Under the pieces are notes generated by a model, which ran no database searches, was not told the DNA's origin, and saw only the letters and a program-made list of their open reading frames with translations. The translations under genes and the position numbers were made by a program. Positions 63,977 through 64,000 of a stretch of DNA of 64,000 nucleotides are shown piece by piece (position 1 is the stretch's first letter; every line of letters begins with the position of its first letter). This stretch comes from Polytrichum commune (lineage: Eukaryota; Streptophyta; Polytrichopsida; Polytrichales; Polytrichaceae), in contig OX485804.1 of NCBI GenBank assembly GCA_950295325.1, forward strand, positions 61,842,533 through 61,906,532, read 5' to 3'.

Positions 63977-64000
63977 CAGTGTTCAATATTGAAGTCTTCA
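63977..64000 (+). mobile_element. left terminus of a second hAT copy, cut by the window end
   Basis: The last 24 bases start CAGTGTTCAATATTGAAG and match the left end of the hAT element at 33852 (CAGTGCTCAAAATTGAAG, then TCTTCA) at 22 of 24 positions. Orientation is the same. The rest of the element lies outside the window. Confidence 0.78.

Overview
This is nuclear DNA of a land plant. The evidence is a DEMETER/ROS1-type 5-methylcytosine DNA glycosylase, a NERD-type PHD/SWIB/Plus-3/GYF/CCCH protein, spliceosomal introns with canonical plant signals, a Ty3/gypsy chromovirus, a hAT element and a Stowaway-like MITE. I cannot fix the lineage. Short-to-medium introns, Gln/His/Asn-rich tracts and heavily decayed transposon-filled spacers would fit a seed-free plant or another early-diverging lineage, but this is only an impression.

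Layout. 1-7000 is intergenic, with a 544-bp tandem duplication and a fold-back. 7000-13794 is a microsatellite-rich upstream region that probably holds the promoter and non-coding 5' exons of the demethylase. 13795-26290 (+) is a complete DEMETER-like gene; I resolved 19 coding exons whose phases agree at every junction (about 2229 aa). 26291-28337 is a spacer with two short A-tailed retroposon-like insertions. 28338-29072 (+) is an intronless DsbA/FrnE-type oxidoreductase whose 3' end has been duplicated downstream as broken copies. 29500-50000 is a transposon-rich block: a hAT relic with perfect TIRs and a perfect 8-bp target duplication (33852-34957), a decayed chromodomain Ty3/gypsy element (37661 to about 44645), dispersed repeats and a Stowaway-like MITE (47905-48191). 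50082-56658 (+) is the NERD-like gene with 10 coding exons (1401 aa), including an AT-AC U12-type intron. 56659-64000 is intergenic, with a second Ty3/gypsy integrase fragment on the minus strand and, in the last 24 bases, the left end of another copy of the same hAT family.

Two of the three intact genes belong to chromatin or DNA-methylation control: active DNA demethylation by base excision, and a reader linked in Arabidopsis to small-RNA-directed silencing. They are about 24 kb apart and separated by transposons, so there is no evidence of co-regulation. I saw no clearly new multi-gene system. The most unusual signals are the AT-AC intron, the two linked hAT ends, the A-tailed mini-retroposons, the repeated 3' end of the DsbA gene, the missing cysteine unit in the demethylase and the CGA-to-TGA type stops in the integrase relic.
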